Positions 35,801 to 45,397 of a DNA stretch of 64,000 nt are shown in pieces (within the stretch, counting starts at the first letter, position 1; every line of letters starts with the position of its first letter). The DNA lies in contig NW_003152253.1 in NCBI RefSeq assembly GCF_000003605.2, positions 168,726-232,725 of the forward strand, read 5' to 3'. Below the pieces are notes generated by a model. That model was not told the origin of the DNA. It worked only from the letters and a program-made list of their open reading frames with translations, and did no database searches. This DNA comes from Saccoglossus kowalevskii. Its lineage: Eukaryota; Hemichordata; Enteropneusta; Harrimaniidae. A program made the translations under genes and the position numbers.

Positions 35801-38069
35801 TACCCAAAATGCACTGCGTAATACATTCACGTCACCGATATGTATGCACGAGACAGAGGACAGGCATGTATTGCCATTTACATTCAATTTGTCTCTCTCG
35901 GTCGTGACCATGTTTTGCCATATGAGTCTCAGTATGTTGTCTGCGTTTTGTGTTCTTGAACTTGTAAATATGTAATTGAACATCGACTGGGTATAGTATC
36001 AGTTATCGGTGTTAAACACATTCCGGTAGACGAGGTATCACATTTAAGATACCGCGAGGGTACAAGTCGTCCTGGTGGCGCGGTAACCATCACATATATA
36101 AGAATATTGCAGGGGAAATGTAATTAAACACGATGTAATTATCCTATCTGTAAATACAAATCCCCTGGTTATACAAAACGCGAAATAATTTTAATATGCA
36201 ACAAAATGAGAACTCAAGAGAATGCAGTTCGAGGTTTAATTGTTTCATTTATCATAATGAATTATTTGTCAGAACGCATTAGACTTAGACGCGCATCACT
36301 TGACAACAAACTAGGATTATCGCTGTCATGAAATTCGGCTTGCATCTGAAAACCAATTGAACGTGAAACAATTTCCCCTTCTTGGTTTGTAAGATTATTG
36401 TACAATTTCGAGTCTTTTTTTTGTTTTGAAAAACAGGCGGTACTAAGCCCCGGAATAACAGGCCAGTCTGTAAAACAAATTGACTGGAAACCAGTCATGG
36501 AACGTGTTTAAAAAACGTTTACCAGCGCCCACACGTTGTGAAACGCAATGTCCGTGTCCTCGGGCGTATTATAATAATTTCCTGACAATCTTTGGAAATT
36601 TGAAAGACGTGATTTTCTGTGCAATGCTTCATCTCTTTAGAATACATTCTGCACGGGCAAGCTGTGGTACTCCACACGCGATGGTTTGTAAAAAAAAAAT
36701 TAAAAAAAAAATTCATGCATGTAAGATTACTTCACATACGTCATTCAACAAAATACTGGAATGTATATATATATATATGACAAGTTACACCTTTCACAAA
36801 CATTGACATTTAACTTATTCCAAAGTAAAATACCTAAAAATTAAAATGTATTTAATCAAAAGCAATGTAAAACGTGGTTTAGCATTAGCTAGGTCGTCGC
36901 TTTGCGCGTTTAAATTTCGATGTATTTTACTCGCGATCATGATGTAGACGACCCACGTTCAAATACGACGCGGCAATCTATTCGCACCAGAATTAAACGG
37001 GAATCCACTTACTGTAAATTAACATGACAATTTGGAATTAATGTGAGACGTCATAAATGAAAACAAGAATTATCATTTATGAAAATGAAACATGTTTTAT
37101 CTTACCCAGTGTTTTAGCAGTTTTGCGTTCAGCGTTTTTAATCGGATCCTTTTTGTTACGCACAATCCTTTTACACGTTTTAAATCCTTGGTTACCGTCT
37201 GTTGTTTCTTTCCTATTTTTAGATAGAAGCACATTTTTGTACGAAGTCTCATAGTCTGTCATGGACAATTTCGAGTTGATATGTCGGAGTTTGATTGTCT
37301 TCCCCATAGAATTGGCACTCGACGAACCGTGTATATAAGGGAGAACAGTAGTCTCGCGCCGAAACTTGGCGCCACGCTTCGAGACGCGGTAAATTCGGCA
37401 GTAAACGATGGTCAGCACCATCACGGGAATATAAAACGAGCCCATGGACGAGTAGAAGATGTAAATGTAGTTTTGATTGTGTTCGCAGCTGTGAGGCGCC
37501 GGTGATCGCTGCGGCCAACCAAACAGCGGAGGGCATGCGATGAGAAACGACGCTGCCCACACAACGGTGATCATAACCGCAGCACGCCGGCAAGTCTGTT
37601 TGGCGGCATATTTCAATGGTGAGGTTATAGACCAGTAGCGATTCAGACTTATTGCACATAGATTCAGTATAGAAGCTGTACAACAGCTGACATCAAGAAA
37701 TATAAACAGGTCACACGTCCGTTTGCCGTAATACCACACGCCACCGTTCAGCTGCACCAACATTGCCAACGGCATGACAATGGTCGCTATGATCAGATCA
37801 GCCATTCCAAGGGAAGCGAAGAAATAGTTATTGAACGTCCGCAGTTTTTTTTCCAGCACCACAGCTAGAATAACTAGCACGTTACCCAATAATGTTGAAC
37901 CGATCATTATAGTAAGTACCACGCCAATGCTGACCTTCTGCCACAGGGGTATAAGGGCGACCAGCGGCGGAGCATGAATGTCAGAGTCGTTTAGGCTAAG
38001 GTTCCTTACACCCGTGGAATAGTTATAGAAGAACACGCGAAGCATGTGCGAATCAACAGGGCTGGTCAT
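4231..38069 (-). CDS. Biogenic-amine GPCR (class A rhodopsin family), three coding exons, 799 aa, very long C-tail
   Basis: A plasma-membrane receptor for a monoamine. Exons 37106-38069, 8314-8530 and 4231-5449 join in frame (2400 nt, 799 codons plus stop) through GT-AG introns of 28,575 and 2,864 bp. The N-terminus has N-glycosylation sequons at N16, N23 and N27. Class A landmarks are N63 (1.50), D91 (2.50), C119 and C195 (TM3-ECL2 disulfide), D126 (3.32, amine counter-ion), W171 (4.50), S207/S208/S211 (5.42, 5.43, 5.46) with P215 (5.50), E314 (6.30), W332 (6.48), Y363 (7.43) and NPIIY 369-373. C389/C390 are likely palmitoylated. The TM5 serines suggest a catechol or phenol amine. By eye it is nearest the alpha1-adrenergic/alpha-octopamine group, with a TM3 resembling alpha2 and tyramine receptors; the subtype is not assigned. 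Oddities: N143-R-Y replaces DRY, and the tail after helix 8 is about 405 residues and ends in TDV. The start ATG (38067-38069) has G at -3 and an in-frame TAG seven codons upstream of it. Confidence 0.9.
5644..5882 (+). repeat. Dispersed repeat, copy A (shorter copy)
   Basis: About 240 bp with a clear same-orientation match to 26720-27053. Shared blocks include AAGTATGCACGA, ACAGTACAGC, GGGAATGCCGAAAT, AGCCATGTTTGTTTTTA, AATACCGCAAAATTACG and TAACTTATG. This copy lacks two blocks of roughly 45-55 bp that copy B has. No terminal inverted repeat or coding content is evident, so the family is probably a non-autonomous transposable element of unknown class. Confidence 0.7.
7220..7780. repeat. Diverged tandem duplication (two units of about 280-320 bp)
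   Basis: Ordered matches occur in two successive blocks: GCCGGATGTA (near 7236 and 7563), a match of the type ATTGCATTCCAAG/ATTGTATTTCAAG, AAACTAAAGCTACGAATTG (near 7290 and 7628), TTGTTCAG (near 7321 and 7665) and TAGTTAATTTGATTT/TAGTTAATATGATTT (near 7438 and 7722). Identity between blocks is patchy, so this is an old duplication within receptor intron 2. Confidence 0.6.
8314..8530 (-). CDS. Receptor exon 2: TM6, ECL3, TM7 and helix 8
   Basis: The exon encodes residues 322-394. The acceptor TTTCAG|GT sits at 8531, and the first two bases complete the Gly codon split from exon 1 (KTLG then LIMG), restoring the standard aminergic TM6 start AAKTLGxIMGxFxxCWLPFF. It contains C331-W332-L-P334-F-F in TM6, an extracellular loop 3 with C345 and C348, W360-L-G-Y363 and NSTLNPIIY in TM7, and the helix-8 sequence FRDAFKKILCC. 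The donor CATCAG|GTGAGG leaves phase 2. Taken alone it could be mistaken for a GPCR fragment, but the flanking exons and phases show it is internal to one gene. Confidence 0.93.
15532..15603. other. Assembly gap (72 N)
   Basis: A run of N inside receptor intron 1. Any open frame crossing it is artificial. Confidence 0.99.
15666..15693. repeat. (AC)n microsatellite, about 14 units
   Basis: Perfect AC dinucleotide run of 28 bp, shortly after an AT run that follows the assembly gap. The neighbouring gap may reflect the difficulty of assembling this simple sequence. Confidence 0.95.
21484..21831. repeat. Perfect 174-bp tandem duplication
   Basis: Copy 1 is 21484-21657 and copy 2 is 21658-21831. 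Both start TGTTACTTTAATCAGCGG and end ATATGACGACGTATT, and I see no difference between them over the 174 bp. Head-to-tail identity points either to a very recent tandem duplication or to an assembly artefact, such as two haplotypes joined. Confidence 0.93.
23786..23833. repeat. (AAT)16 microsatellite
   Basis: Uninterrupted AAT trinucleotide run of 48 bp in receptor intron 1. Confidence 0.97.
23945..24587. repeat. Degenerate tandem array with a TTATTTAATTT..ACTTTT core
   Basis: A recurring block reads roughly TTATTTAATTTGCAACAAA followed by a TACTTTTAAATTGTCG-like segment. It recurs near 23960, 24126, 24476 and 24538, with weaker copies between. Units are strongly diverged and of uneven length. 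No coding content is seen. Confidence 0.45.
24588..25000. repeat. Degenerate tandem array, four units of about 100-120 bp
   Basis: Units begin near 24588, 24710, 24810 and 24910. Each starts with a variant of ATACATTGAGAACA.AGTCGA, continues with a variant of ATGATTTAA...CTG and ...ACGACC, and the first three end with a TTTAAAATAATG or ACTTTAAGGCACT-type segment. The divergence implies an old array. Confidence 0.55.
26720..27053 (+). repeat. Dispersed repeat, copy B (longer copy)
   Basis: Same-orientation partner of 5644-5882, about 334 bp. It starts AAAGTATGCACGAAGACAGT and ends near GTGACAGATGTATAACAATA. It contains two extra segments absent from copy A: one after GCAGCAGAGG up to ATACATCATGGG, and one from ACGCTTACGCG to AATATGGC. 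No long open frame or clear terminal repeat. It lies in receptor intron 1. Confidence 0.7.
27477..27731 (-). CDS. Unrecognised 84-codon open frame, possible exon or element remnant
   Basis: An ATG-initiated frame preceded by an acceptor-like sequence (ATATATGGCACAG|G just upstream of the ATG on the - strand) and ending in TGA. The predicted peptide has mixed codon use and a non-repetitive composition (for example NELAIKETTLPVLSVLELPI), which looks more protein-like than the surrounding AT-rich frames. I recognise no family. It lies inside receptor intron 1 on the same strand, so it would be a nested gene, an alternative exon or a transposon remnant. It may also be chance. Confidence 0.15.
   Translation of the reverse strand: MVSHKFAKYGCNFNTFSDYTPMKYANELAIKETTLPVLSVLELPITDCMENQVSAILRQFAALMGKHVRAFVMNLQMNYNSVAR
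30023..30550 (-). CDS. Unrecognised 175-codon open frame
   Basis: The longest unexplained frame in the window, counted from its ATG at 30548-30550. The N-terminal half is hydrophobic and Cys-rich (LLFVLCCVRSILVGISLA resembles a membrane segment). The C-terminal half is basic and comes from a locally GC-richer stretch at 30020-30260. I recognise no domain, and there is no neighbouring poly(A) signal or obvious splice partner. It lies within receptor intron 1 on the same strand. A chance frame is a real possibility in 64 kb read on six frames. Confidence 0.15.
   Translation of the reverse strand: MKINSFKGMLKYFACSLCVESGYGLLFVLCCVRSILVGISLAQCGFKIFIYYITRIGYCTVKTLGVMCIEWCINNCLNKLNTLSSATFVISHSLSSLHFPLKPEERVFLLQREHSQGRPSVERHAKINVASDTFHIYTQSKASTRALEINSCGTGFHLPPFTVFTLSWLEAEGPR
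32971..33056. repeat. 20-bp tandem repeat, about four units
   Basis: Successive 20-bp units: ACAACCGACACCATACGAAT, ACACCCGACATCGCACAAAT, GCACCCGACGTCAAACGAAT, then a partial ACACCCGACATCT, with a degenerate unit before them. The core is ACCCGACRTC. Confidence 0.85.
34748..34967. repeat. GC-rich minisatellite, 21-bp unit, about ten copies
   Basis: Units follow GTGACGACTGTGGTGCGCTG plus one base, with variants (AAGG or ATGG in place of GTGG; GCGTTCT in place of GCGCTGC). One junction has a shortened unit near 34853-34864. The tract is CpG-rich and stands out sharply from the AT-rich intron around it. Confidence 0.9.
37106..38069 (-). CDS. Receptor exon 1: N-terminus to intracellular loop 3
   Basis: The exon encodes residues 1-321 and the first base of Gly322. 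It holds an extracellular N-terminus of about 45 residues with three sequons, TM1 (GNVLVILAVV), TM2 (SLGMADLIIATIVMP), TM3 (LDVSCCTASILNLCAISLN then RYWSI), TM4 (W171), ECL2 with C195, TM5 (FYSSMGSFYIPVMVL), and a basic intracellular loop 3 of about 90 residues ending ERKTAKTLG. The donor is G|GTAAG. ATG 38067-38069 is taken as the start because an in-frame TAG lies just upstream (38091-38093) and G is at -3. A second ATG eight codons in has a poorer context. A 5' non-coding exon further upstream cannot be excluded. Confidence 0.93.
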
Positions 38070-40680
38070 CGCGATGAGATACAGGCACAACTACCAATAT
38101 GCTCTTAAATAACCCATACTTAATGTACTACAACTCGCATACAAATTGGCTTGGATGGTCGACACAAAATAAAGTAACCGCATCAAACAAGTGAAACCGC
38201 TTTCCATCAATGAAACGCCGATACCGCAATCATAGCTCCACAATATCCACGGCCAGCACTGCTATGCGATGTATAGAAAATCAGTTCATTGTTTTGCTCT
38301 AGACTTCACGGTGCGAGTCGATTCATGTTAACTAAGCAGTGTGTTGTAAGGAAGATCGATGTACGTACGTACTATTCACCACGGTGTAGCAGAATAAGTT
38401 ATAACAGCGCACGAGTAGTCGCATCATTTGTGATGGAACATGTCAGTTAGTAAGCAAGCACCGCCCACCCCGTTGAGCTATCCTGTCACGGTGCACGCTG
38501 CATCACATGCAACCCATCCTATATATCCAGCAATAATGAGACTAGAACAGTACAGTGTATATATTACACAATGAAATACCGGGAAGATAATGTAAAATTA
38601 TTTCATAAAATGTATTTGGGTGAGGAGATGGTAGTGATGTCAGGAAAATCTCAATGGGGCGATAGTATCGCGTAATACACAAAACCCATACATATATATT
38701 AAACATTAGTGCAATGTTTCCACTATTGGGGCACACGTTGTTAACGAGCATTGTTTGCTGGAAGCGTGTTGTGTTTTAATACTTAACGCACCTAAGCGTT
38801 TTATCATCAAAGATATTAATTGATAGAACACAACAACTGGAGCGTGGTAATACGCATAACTAAATAGCCCCCTCCCCCGACAGTTTTATAGGTTTAGAGC
38901 TTTATCTTCAAGTTGTGCTGACCGATACTATTCAAACTTAGAATTTTGGCAAAGTGAGACATAGCCATTATGATATCTGATTGTGGGAGGGGTGGCCGAC
39001 TGGCGGCGATTTTGAATGTCATAAATACTTTTTACTAATACAATAATTAAGTTTATTCAGACATGATACAGAGGAACTATATTATTTCGCATTGATGTAA
39101 GTTTATTTTTATCGATATTCTATATTATGCTATATGGCTAACCAGAAGCACTTTTGTTCTGCGTATACATGTATCTCAAATTCTCGTAATCCAATTAGAT
39201 CCAAACTTGATTTACAAGCAGTTGTGTTTTACCACATCGACAACATTTAATAATACAAGATGATCGACTGGCAGCAATTTTGTTTCCCGGTTCACAAACA
39301 AGCACACCAACAAAAGTTGATCCGTGTCGGGATCCAATTCCATTTTGTTCAAAGCATAGAACTGGTACATCCACATTTTATTCGTCATATATTAAAATAC
39401 AAGCTGAGAGTTTCTCAATGGCTAGTTTTAATATGTGTATTACCTCGACTTATATCCCTTTACTTCAATCACATTATCAAAATATCATTGTTTTGTTATT
39501 ATAATTCCTTTTGTGTTCTGAAACTATTAGTGTTTGTAAATCGCCTCGCCGCACCACACTGCCGCAAATAGTTTGTTAGGATATTGTATCACTTCGACGA
39601 CGCTACACCCGTATGGCGTGCAAACAAAAGTCTACCGTTATAGCTATTATCGCTCGTTCATCTCTCAGCGAGTCACGACGATTTTACACCGAAGGTACTG
39701 TTGTTGTCGATCAGCGTGACAAGTGTCAAATATAATGGTTCGTGAACCACAGTGGGAATTGGCAAAGTTGTCGTGTGTCCCTGAGCGCAGGTCTTACTGT
39801 CGGCTCTCTAGGGGTTAGAACCTATTAGTACGTCCATGCTTCATGCATGCTGTCCAGTGAATTGTCGAACAGACAATAACTTGAACTGTGCTTGAACTGC
39901 AATTCAATGTACAGTATTTATTCTTCTGTTGGTGGTCACGTTATGCCCACCACTCAATCGATTATGTTGATTGTATATTGTGTGTGTGTTCTGAGCCTTC
40001 GCTTTCTAGGACTAAGACTTTCGAGCAATGCAAAACTACGTAAAAGATTGTGCCTGATTGGTTAACCAACCCTAAACACCTAACAGTCAGGCCAATCAGA
40101 GATAGGTTTGTTGACAGGTTTATTCGATGTTTCGTATTGTGTCTATGGTTCGACTCAAATGAGGCTTTCTAATTGTTAATGCTTTGTAAGTTAGTTCCCA
40201 GAAAATATATTTCAGAGACTTGATCGGGCTAATTTCTCATGACCTTATGTGTTGTTAATTGCTAAGAATACCATTAAATCAATTCATCCACAATAGATAT
40301 AGACGACACAAAAATAAAATAATCATCTCCGACAATCTTCAATTTGTTGAGGTCGAAATTTGAAATTTTAAAAACGCTCACATGGGTATGAAATAGGGTG
40401 TCACCAGAAGTCAAGAATAAGAAATATGTTCTCAACGAATTAGTTACTCTTCCCTGGGGGCGCTGTATACATTATTTTCATTCCCCTAAAGTGACGGTAA
40501 AATTCTGGTTTTCAGTATTTCGAGATAACGCAATCAATCAAGTGAGCGGAAGTATATCAACTCAAAGACAACGTAGGCAGGAATAATTTCGCGTTTAAAA
40601 GGTTTAGATGGCCATAAGCGATCCAGATAGATATCACAGTCACTCTACTAGGATTGACTGTGTATATATGCAATAGTTAA
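38070..40680. other. Receptor 5' flank and intergenic sequence
   Basis: This should hold the receptor's 5' UTR and promoter on the - strand, but I cannot place a start site. A GC-box-like stretch (CACCGCCCACCCCG) lies at about 38459-38472, roughly 390 bp upstream of the ATG. The rest shows no gene or repeat I can name. Confidence 0.4.
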
Positions 40681-40837
40681 AGCGGGAATGTCGTCACCTG
40701 CGCACGCGCGGGAATTGAGTCCCAAGCGACGATAACAACGCACGCTAAAAACGCAAAAGCTTATGGGTAGACGCTAGTTTGTAAACAATGACACGCTATG
40801 CCCATCTGACGCATGCGCAGGTGATTACACACTCGCT
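40681..40837 (-). mobile_element. MITE copy 1 (157 bp, TTAA target duplication)
   Basis: Flanked by TTAA at 40677-40680 and 40838-40841. The ends are inverted repeats: AGCGGGAATGTCGTCACCTG at the left, and the right end read inward on the - strand is AGCGAGTGTGTAATCACCTG, both followed by GCGCA. It has no coding capacity. Its reverse complement matches 61149-61303 along its whole length. TTAA duplication is typical of piggyBac and Kolobok type DNA transposons; the parent family is not identified. Confidence 0.88.
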
Positions 40838-41121
40838 TTAAAACACCGATGATTTGAATAATTTAATGCTTCATTCAACACACCACTTCCTGTTTTGAGA
40901 GATTGTATGTTACTTTAGGAGTATAGCTCGATAAATGGACTACCAGAACACAAATGAACTGAAACGAACATAAGTATCATTGATCTAACGGTCAATAGGA
41001 CACACACTCCGATGACATACACTCATAGTATGCAGCTATTCTCCTTCAATAAGTAGAAATTGAAGATGACATCATCGATTTAAGTGATGATACCCTTTAA
41101 ACATAAATATGATTGTCACAG

Positions 41122-41297
41122 GACATCGACTTGGTCAACGTACAAAATGTCGAAGCTAATAGCGTCATTTATCAGGATCAGTCGATGAAAGACAAATACC
41201 GGGTTGTGCTTAGTTTGGGCAAATCCTTTCTATTGACATTGGCGTTCGGCGAATTTAAAACAGAAGACGAATTTTACCCGCCGAAAGATTTTGTAGG
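41122..41297 (+). CDS. Candidate internal exon, unrecognised protein
   Basis: An open stretch of 58 codons plus two bases bounded by an acceptor-like GATTGTCACAG|GAC and a donor-like GTAGG|GTAAAA. The peptide (starting DIDLVNVQNVEANSVIYQDQ, ending EFYPPKDFVG) has balanced composition and codons less AT-biased than its flanks, with a short hydrophobic run SFLLTLAF. No family recognised and no partner exon found nearby. It could be an exon of an uncharacterised gene, a decayed gene or chance. Confidence 0.25.
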
Positions 41298-44200
41298 GTA
41301 AAACATGAAAATAACGGTCAAGTCAAGTTTTTTGGTGAATTTGTAACAAATATATCGGGCAAGTGTAAGCGAATACTGAACAGGAATCTATCCTAAAATC
41401 CCGTTAGCTAATCCCGTCAGACTCAGAACATATTTGTACCGTGTATTGTTAAGATTTGATGAGCAGTTTTTTATTGGCTATACACTCGTACATACACACT
41501 TATTGCTTCAATAACACAATACGTCTATTACTAGAGAACTTACGCACATAACATTGACACAGAGAGATCCTATATTCATATACCGATCAAATCATCTTTT
41601 GAACTGTCATGTTGTGACACATCTGAGAATCATTTTGTTTGCAGCATTTAACTAAAGTAGGTCAAGGTACCGAGGGAACAGTGCACTCAATATTGTATTA
41701 GAAGAAAATCGCAAATTGGCCACGTAGGCAATTTTCCAGAACTAAATGTGCTTATTATCAAATTGTTTGCAACAAATAAAGTGTAGTATGAATAGTAAAC
41801 CGTAAATTTGTTATTTTTGTTTAAAAATAATGATACGCAGATATGCCAAAGGTAATTGCTAGTGTACGTACAAATGCGAAAATTAAATTAGGCTCGCTCA
41901 CGTCTTTCGTCATAATGAGTTCATGTCCAATGTTGAGCTGATGACCTCAAAGTAACCCTCACCGTGAATCTAAATTGATGGTGAAAATGTGTATTTTATG
42001 AAATAAAGCGATAAAGCACATTTAGCCCAGTGGATGTAGACAATTATTTGCAAAGTACATTTCCGATCAATGAAATTTGAAAATAAGAAATATCGGTGAG
42101 GAAATTATGCAAACATTGTGCAATGACATATGTTAAAATTAGTTAAATATTTTTTTTTTTCGTCACTCACAAAAAATTATCGCTGTACTCCGACTGATGC
42201 AAAGACAGGGATATATGTACCGGTTGAAACTGACCTGTAATCCAATAATGACACGATATCTAAAACTGATACACGAGACTATAGCAATTCTATTCTTGAT
42301 GAGACTGTAATTAAATTGTCAATATTGTTTTACCGCAGGGGTCGGTAATTCCATTCCATTCCATTTCATGTCGATTTCGGGCGATGCATATAATATAAAA
42401 TATGATGTATGTAATATTTCGAAATTTGGAGAATTTACTTGAGGAAATAAGATATTAAACGCGAAAGGTTACGATCACTTGCAATAGTAATAGATTAGCC
42501 TATCGATGTTACAAGAATCTTTGATAACCAAACGCAAAGGGTGTAGGATACGTTCATTTTGAAGCGGAGATGATTACTCAAAAACGCGAATATGAAATGC
42601 CTTTTTTGTGCATGATTGTTAAGAATGAGTACTCGATCACAAATCCCATACATTACTCAGTGATTATGTGAGTATACATTGAGTCCATACATTTTTGTCT
42701 TACTGATTTGACTATGCAGTTGTTTTGTTTTATTCTTGTGAATTTGTTTTGTAAATTGTTGTCAGTCGTTCGTTTTTTGAGTCTGAAGTGTCATAAAAAA
42801 ATTGAATGATAAAAAATGGCATTTGTACACTGACTTCTACTTGGGAGTTGTTTATTGATCTCAAATTTTTGCTCCGTGAAATCGGATGAAAAAATCATAT
42901 ATTATTGACACGACTTCTATTATTGTGGAAACCCATGACATTGAAATTTGATTTAGTCAGTTTCTAGCGGGATACAAGCTGTATATAATATAGGGAATTC
43001 TCACCCACAATGCATTGCATACATGTGCTGTAATGAACATGTATGTTACTTATGTTAAATCTGTTACACGGTGGTCAATACGTCAGAGTCGACGTGCAGC
43101 GCGCCACTCGTCACGCTGCGTGCGTGCTAATTCCATGCACGCAGACAATGCGTCGCATGGGAAGTGCATATCGAATCTCTCCGCGGAGTGGTGGCGATAG
43201 CACTTTCAACATGCAATTTCTGACAAGCCCGGATTCTGAATCCAAAACGTGGCACTGAAACAGACTATAAGTCTGTATTGGCACTAAGCCAACTGTTGAG
43301 ACAAACGCGGTTTTATTGAAATCACATTATTGAAAAGTAACATGGCCAAGTTCCAGAGGCATAGGACACAAAAACCAAGCCCGTTTCTGAGGTGAGCAAC
43401 CCATGGGTTCTTAAGATATTGTTAGTAGTTTGGTAATAATACCCACGGTTTGTGAATATGACCCATATACAACGTAATTATTACCCCATGCGTATAGTAA
43501 AGCATCCACCCACATATCTTAATTAATTTATAAGACGTTCACATTTATAAAATACCCAGTTACGGAAATAGAAGATTACTAGTATGATACAATCCTGTGC
43601 AGTCTTAAGAACATTTTGTATAAATATATTTAACGAGTCGCCTTATTTTAAGTCTGTTACTGTGGATACAGCGGTATTCACCAGATTTGAATTTAGGGAT
43701 GAATTTGTCAATTCTTAGGCATTCACTTTACGTCTATATATACTTTTAAATACATACGTTCTAATCACCAGGCAAAGAATATATGCCCAGATTACAAACC
43801 ACTTCTTGTTCAACGAGATTATTTTGTGTTTACAATTCATAATAGATGATGTTAATTTGACCTTCTCTCAAATACCACACCGTGTACTTTGTATTCACAC
43901 CAAGTCCTCGTCACATTTAGTTATTCAGCAAAAAAGATGTTATCGGAAATCCCCAAGCCCACGCTACACTAATTTGATACCTGTGCGTCATGTGTAAATG
44001 CTCCTTCAGAGAACTACATGTTTGGTTTGTGTATCTATCGAAATAATGACATTTACAGGCAATCACAGTTTCAAATCATTGTTAACTCAATAAATAGTCG
44101 CATGTACTCATTTGTTGTTCGTTCTCCCGGGAACTGGGTGACAACCGCGAGGTTACCTATGATCTATCTAACGATAGTGCAGCCGGGGGTCGACACATCT

Positions 44201-45335
44201 TTTGAGTCTTTGACTGCGTTGACGAAAGTGATTCAACCTGATTTATAGATGAAAACTGAAGTTTTACCAGCACCCGTACTAGCAGTATGGTGGTTTGATG
44301 AAAATTTCCTAAATTTACAACGTCGCACTCGTCGCTGAGTGACATTGAGAGTTTTCGACAGAAATCACCAAGTAAATTCCATATTACATTACGTTGCAGG
44401 CATTTAGCGAGGGAAACTATCGACGAGTGGCCTTTTAAGTATACCATGCCAATATAAAGGAACAATTTTGTAAAAAAAATCTGTTTGTTTGAAGTGCACT
44501 TGTTTGAATGGCTATTACAAAATTTAAAGGTCTGTTCTTACACAAATAATGTATATAACAATCTTCGACTCTATGGAAAAAGGACACGAAACGAGGCAGT
44601 TTATTTAATGTAATATTGCTAGTAATTCTATATGCCAGTTTACTGCTAACTGGCGTAAATAATCATAAAATGCATATGACCTTTTTTATGTTCTTTTAAA
44701 AATCTCAAAAATGGCCAGGGTGCAAATGTTATTTTGTTTTGAGAAGGACCACATATGCAGTTTCAATGTTGTACATAACCAATTGTTGTTCATGTATCAA
44801 CTCTTCCTCTGATAGAATATCAGGGTCGATACGTCCGTGTTCTATTCTTTTTAGAAAAGGGTCTATAGATTATCATTTTGTGAACATTCAAAGATTTTTG
44901 ATTTCTGAAAATAACAATTTGTTTAAGAATTTGTACGCTCGTAACAACGGTAATGAAATGCTTAGACGACATAACTGAAATTTTACAACGACTGTTTTCC
45001 AACCTATGGGGACTCTACGATTATATTGTCACAAACTATGTGCCAGCATTGTACTTGATGGAGCTTTTGTTTTAACCAACGTTAATCCAATTATTATTAC
45101 AAAGATTATAGCCCAGATGATACCCTAATTTCTTATGTTGTTCACCTGTGTTTTTTTATTCCTGTTCCATAGAGTCAAAATAGCAACTTAACATCCAACT
45201 TACTTCACAACTGTGTCTCTCGACCAATCACATCTGTGTTGAATTACCTCGTGACATCCGTATATTTTACACTGAATGACGTTTATTCAGTAGCTAAATG
45301 TATACACTGACAACATCTTCTAAGTAAGCAAATTA

Positions 45336-45397
45336 TGTGCATTATTTCTGCGATACTGTGCATTATTTCTGCGATACTGTGCATTAATTCTGTGAAC
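45336..45397. repeat. 21-bp tandem repeat, three units
   Basis: Unit TGTGCATTATTTCTGCGATA plus C repeats at 45336, 45357 and 45378; the third copy is diverged. Confidence 0.85.

Larger units (their letters stand above)
8531..37105 (-). other. Receptor intron 1 (28,575 bp)
   Basis: Donor CTGG|GTAAGA at 37105 and acceptor TTTCAG at 8531, phase 1, splitting the gene exactly between intracellular loop 3 and TM6. AT-rich non-coding sequence with the repeats listed separately. Stretches not listed (8531-15531, 15694-21483, 21832-23785, 25001-26719, 27732-30022, 30608-32970, 33057-34747, 34968-37105) hold scattered short AT dinucleotide runs and short open frames in which I see no recognisable gene. 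From homology to vertebrate ADRA1 genes, which have one large intron within TM6, a large intron near here is not surprising. Confidence 0.85.

Noticed and set aside
37249-37683. 144-codon frame on the - strand
   Set aside because: Overlaps receptor exon 1 in a different frame; its peptide has no receptor or other motif.
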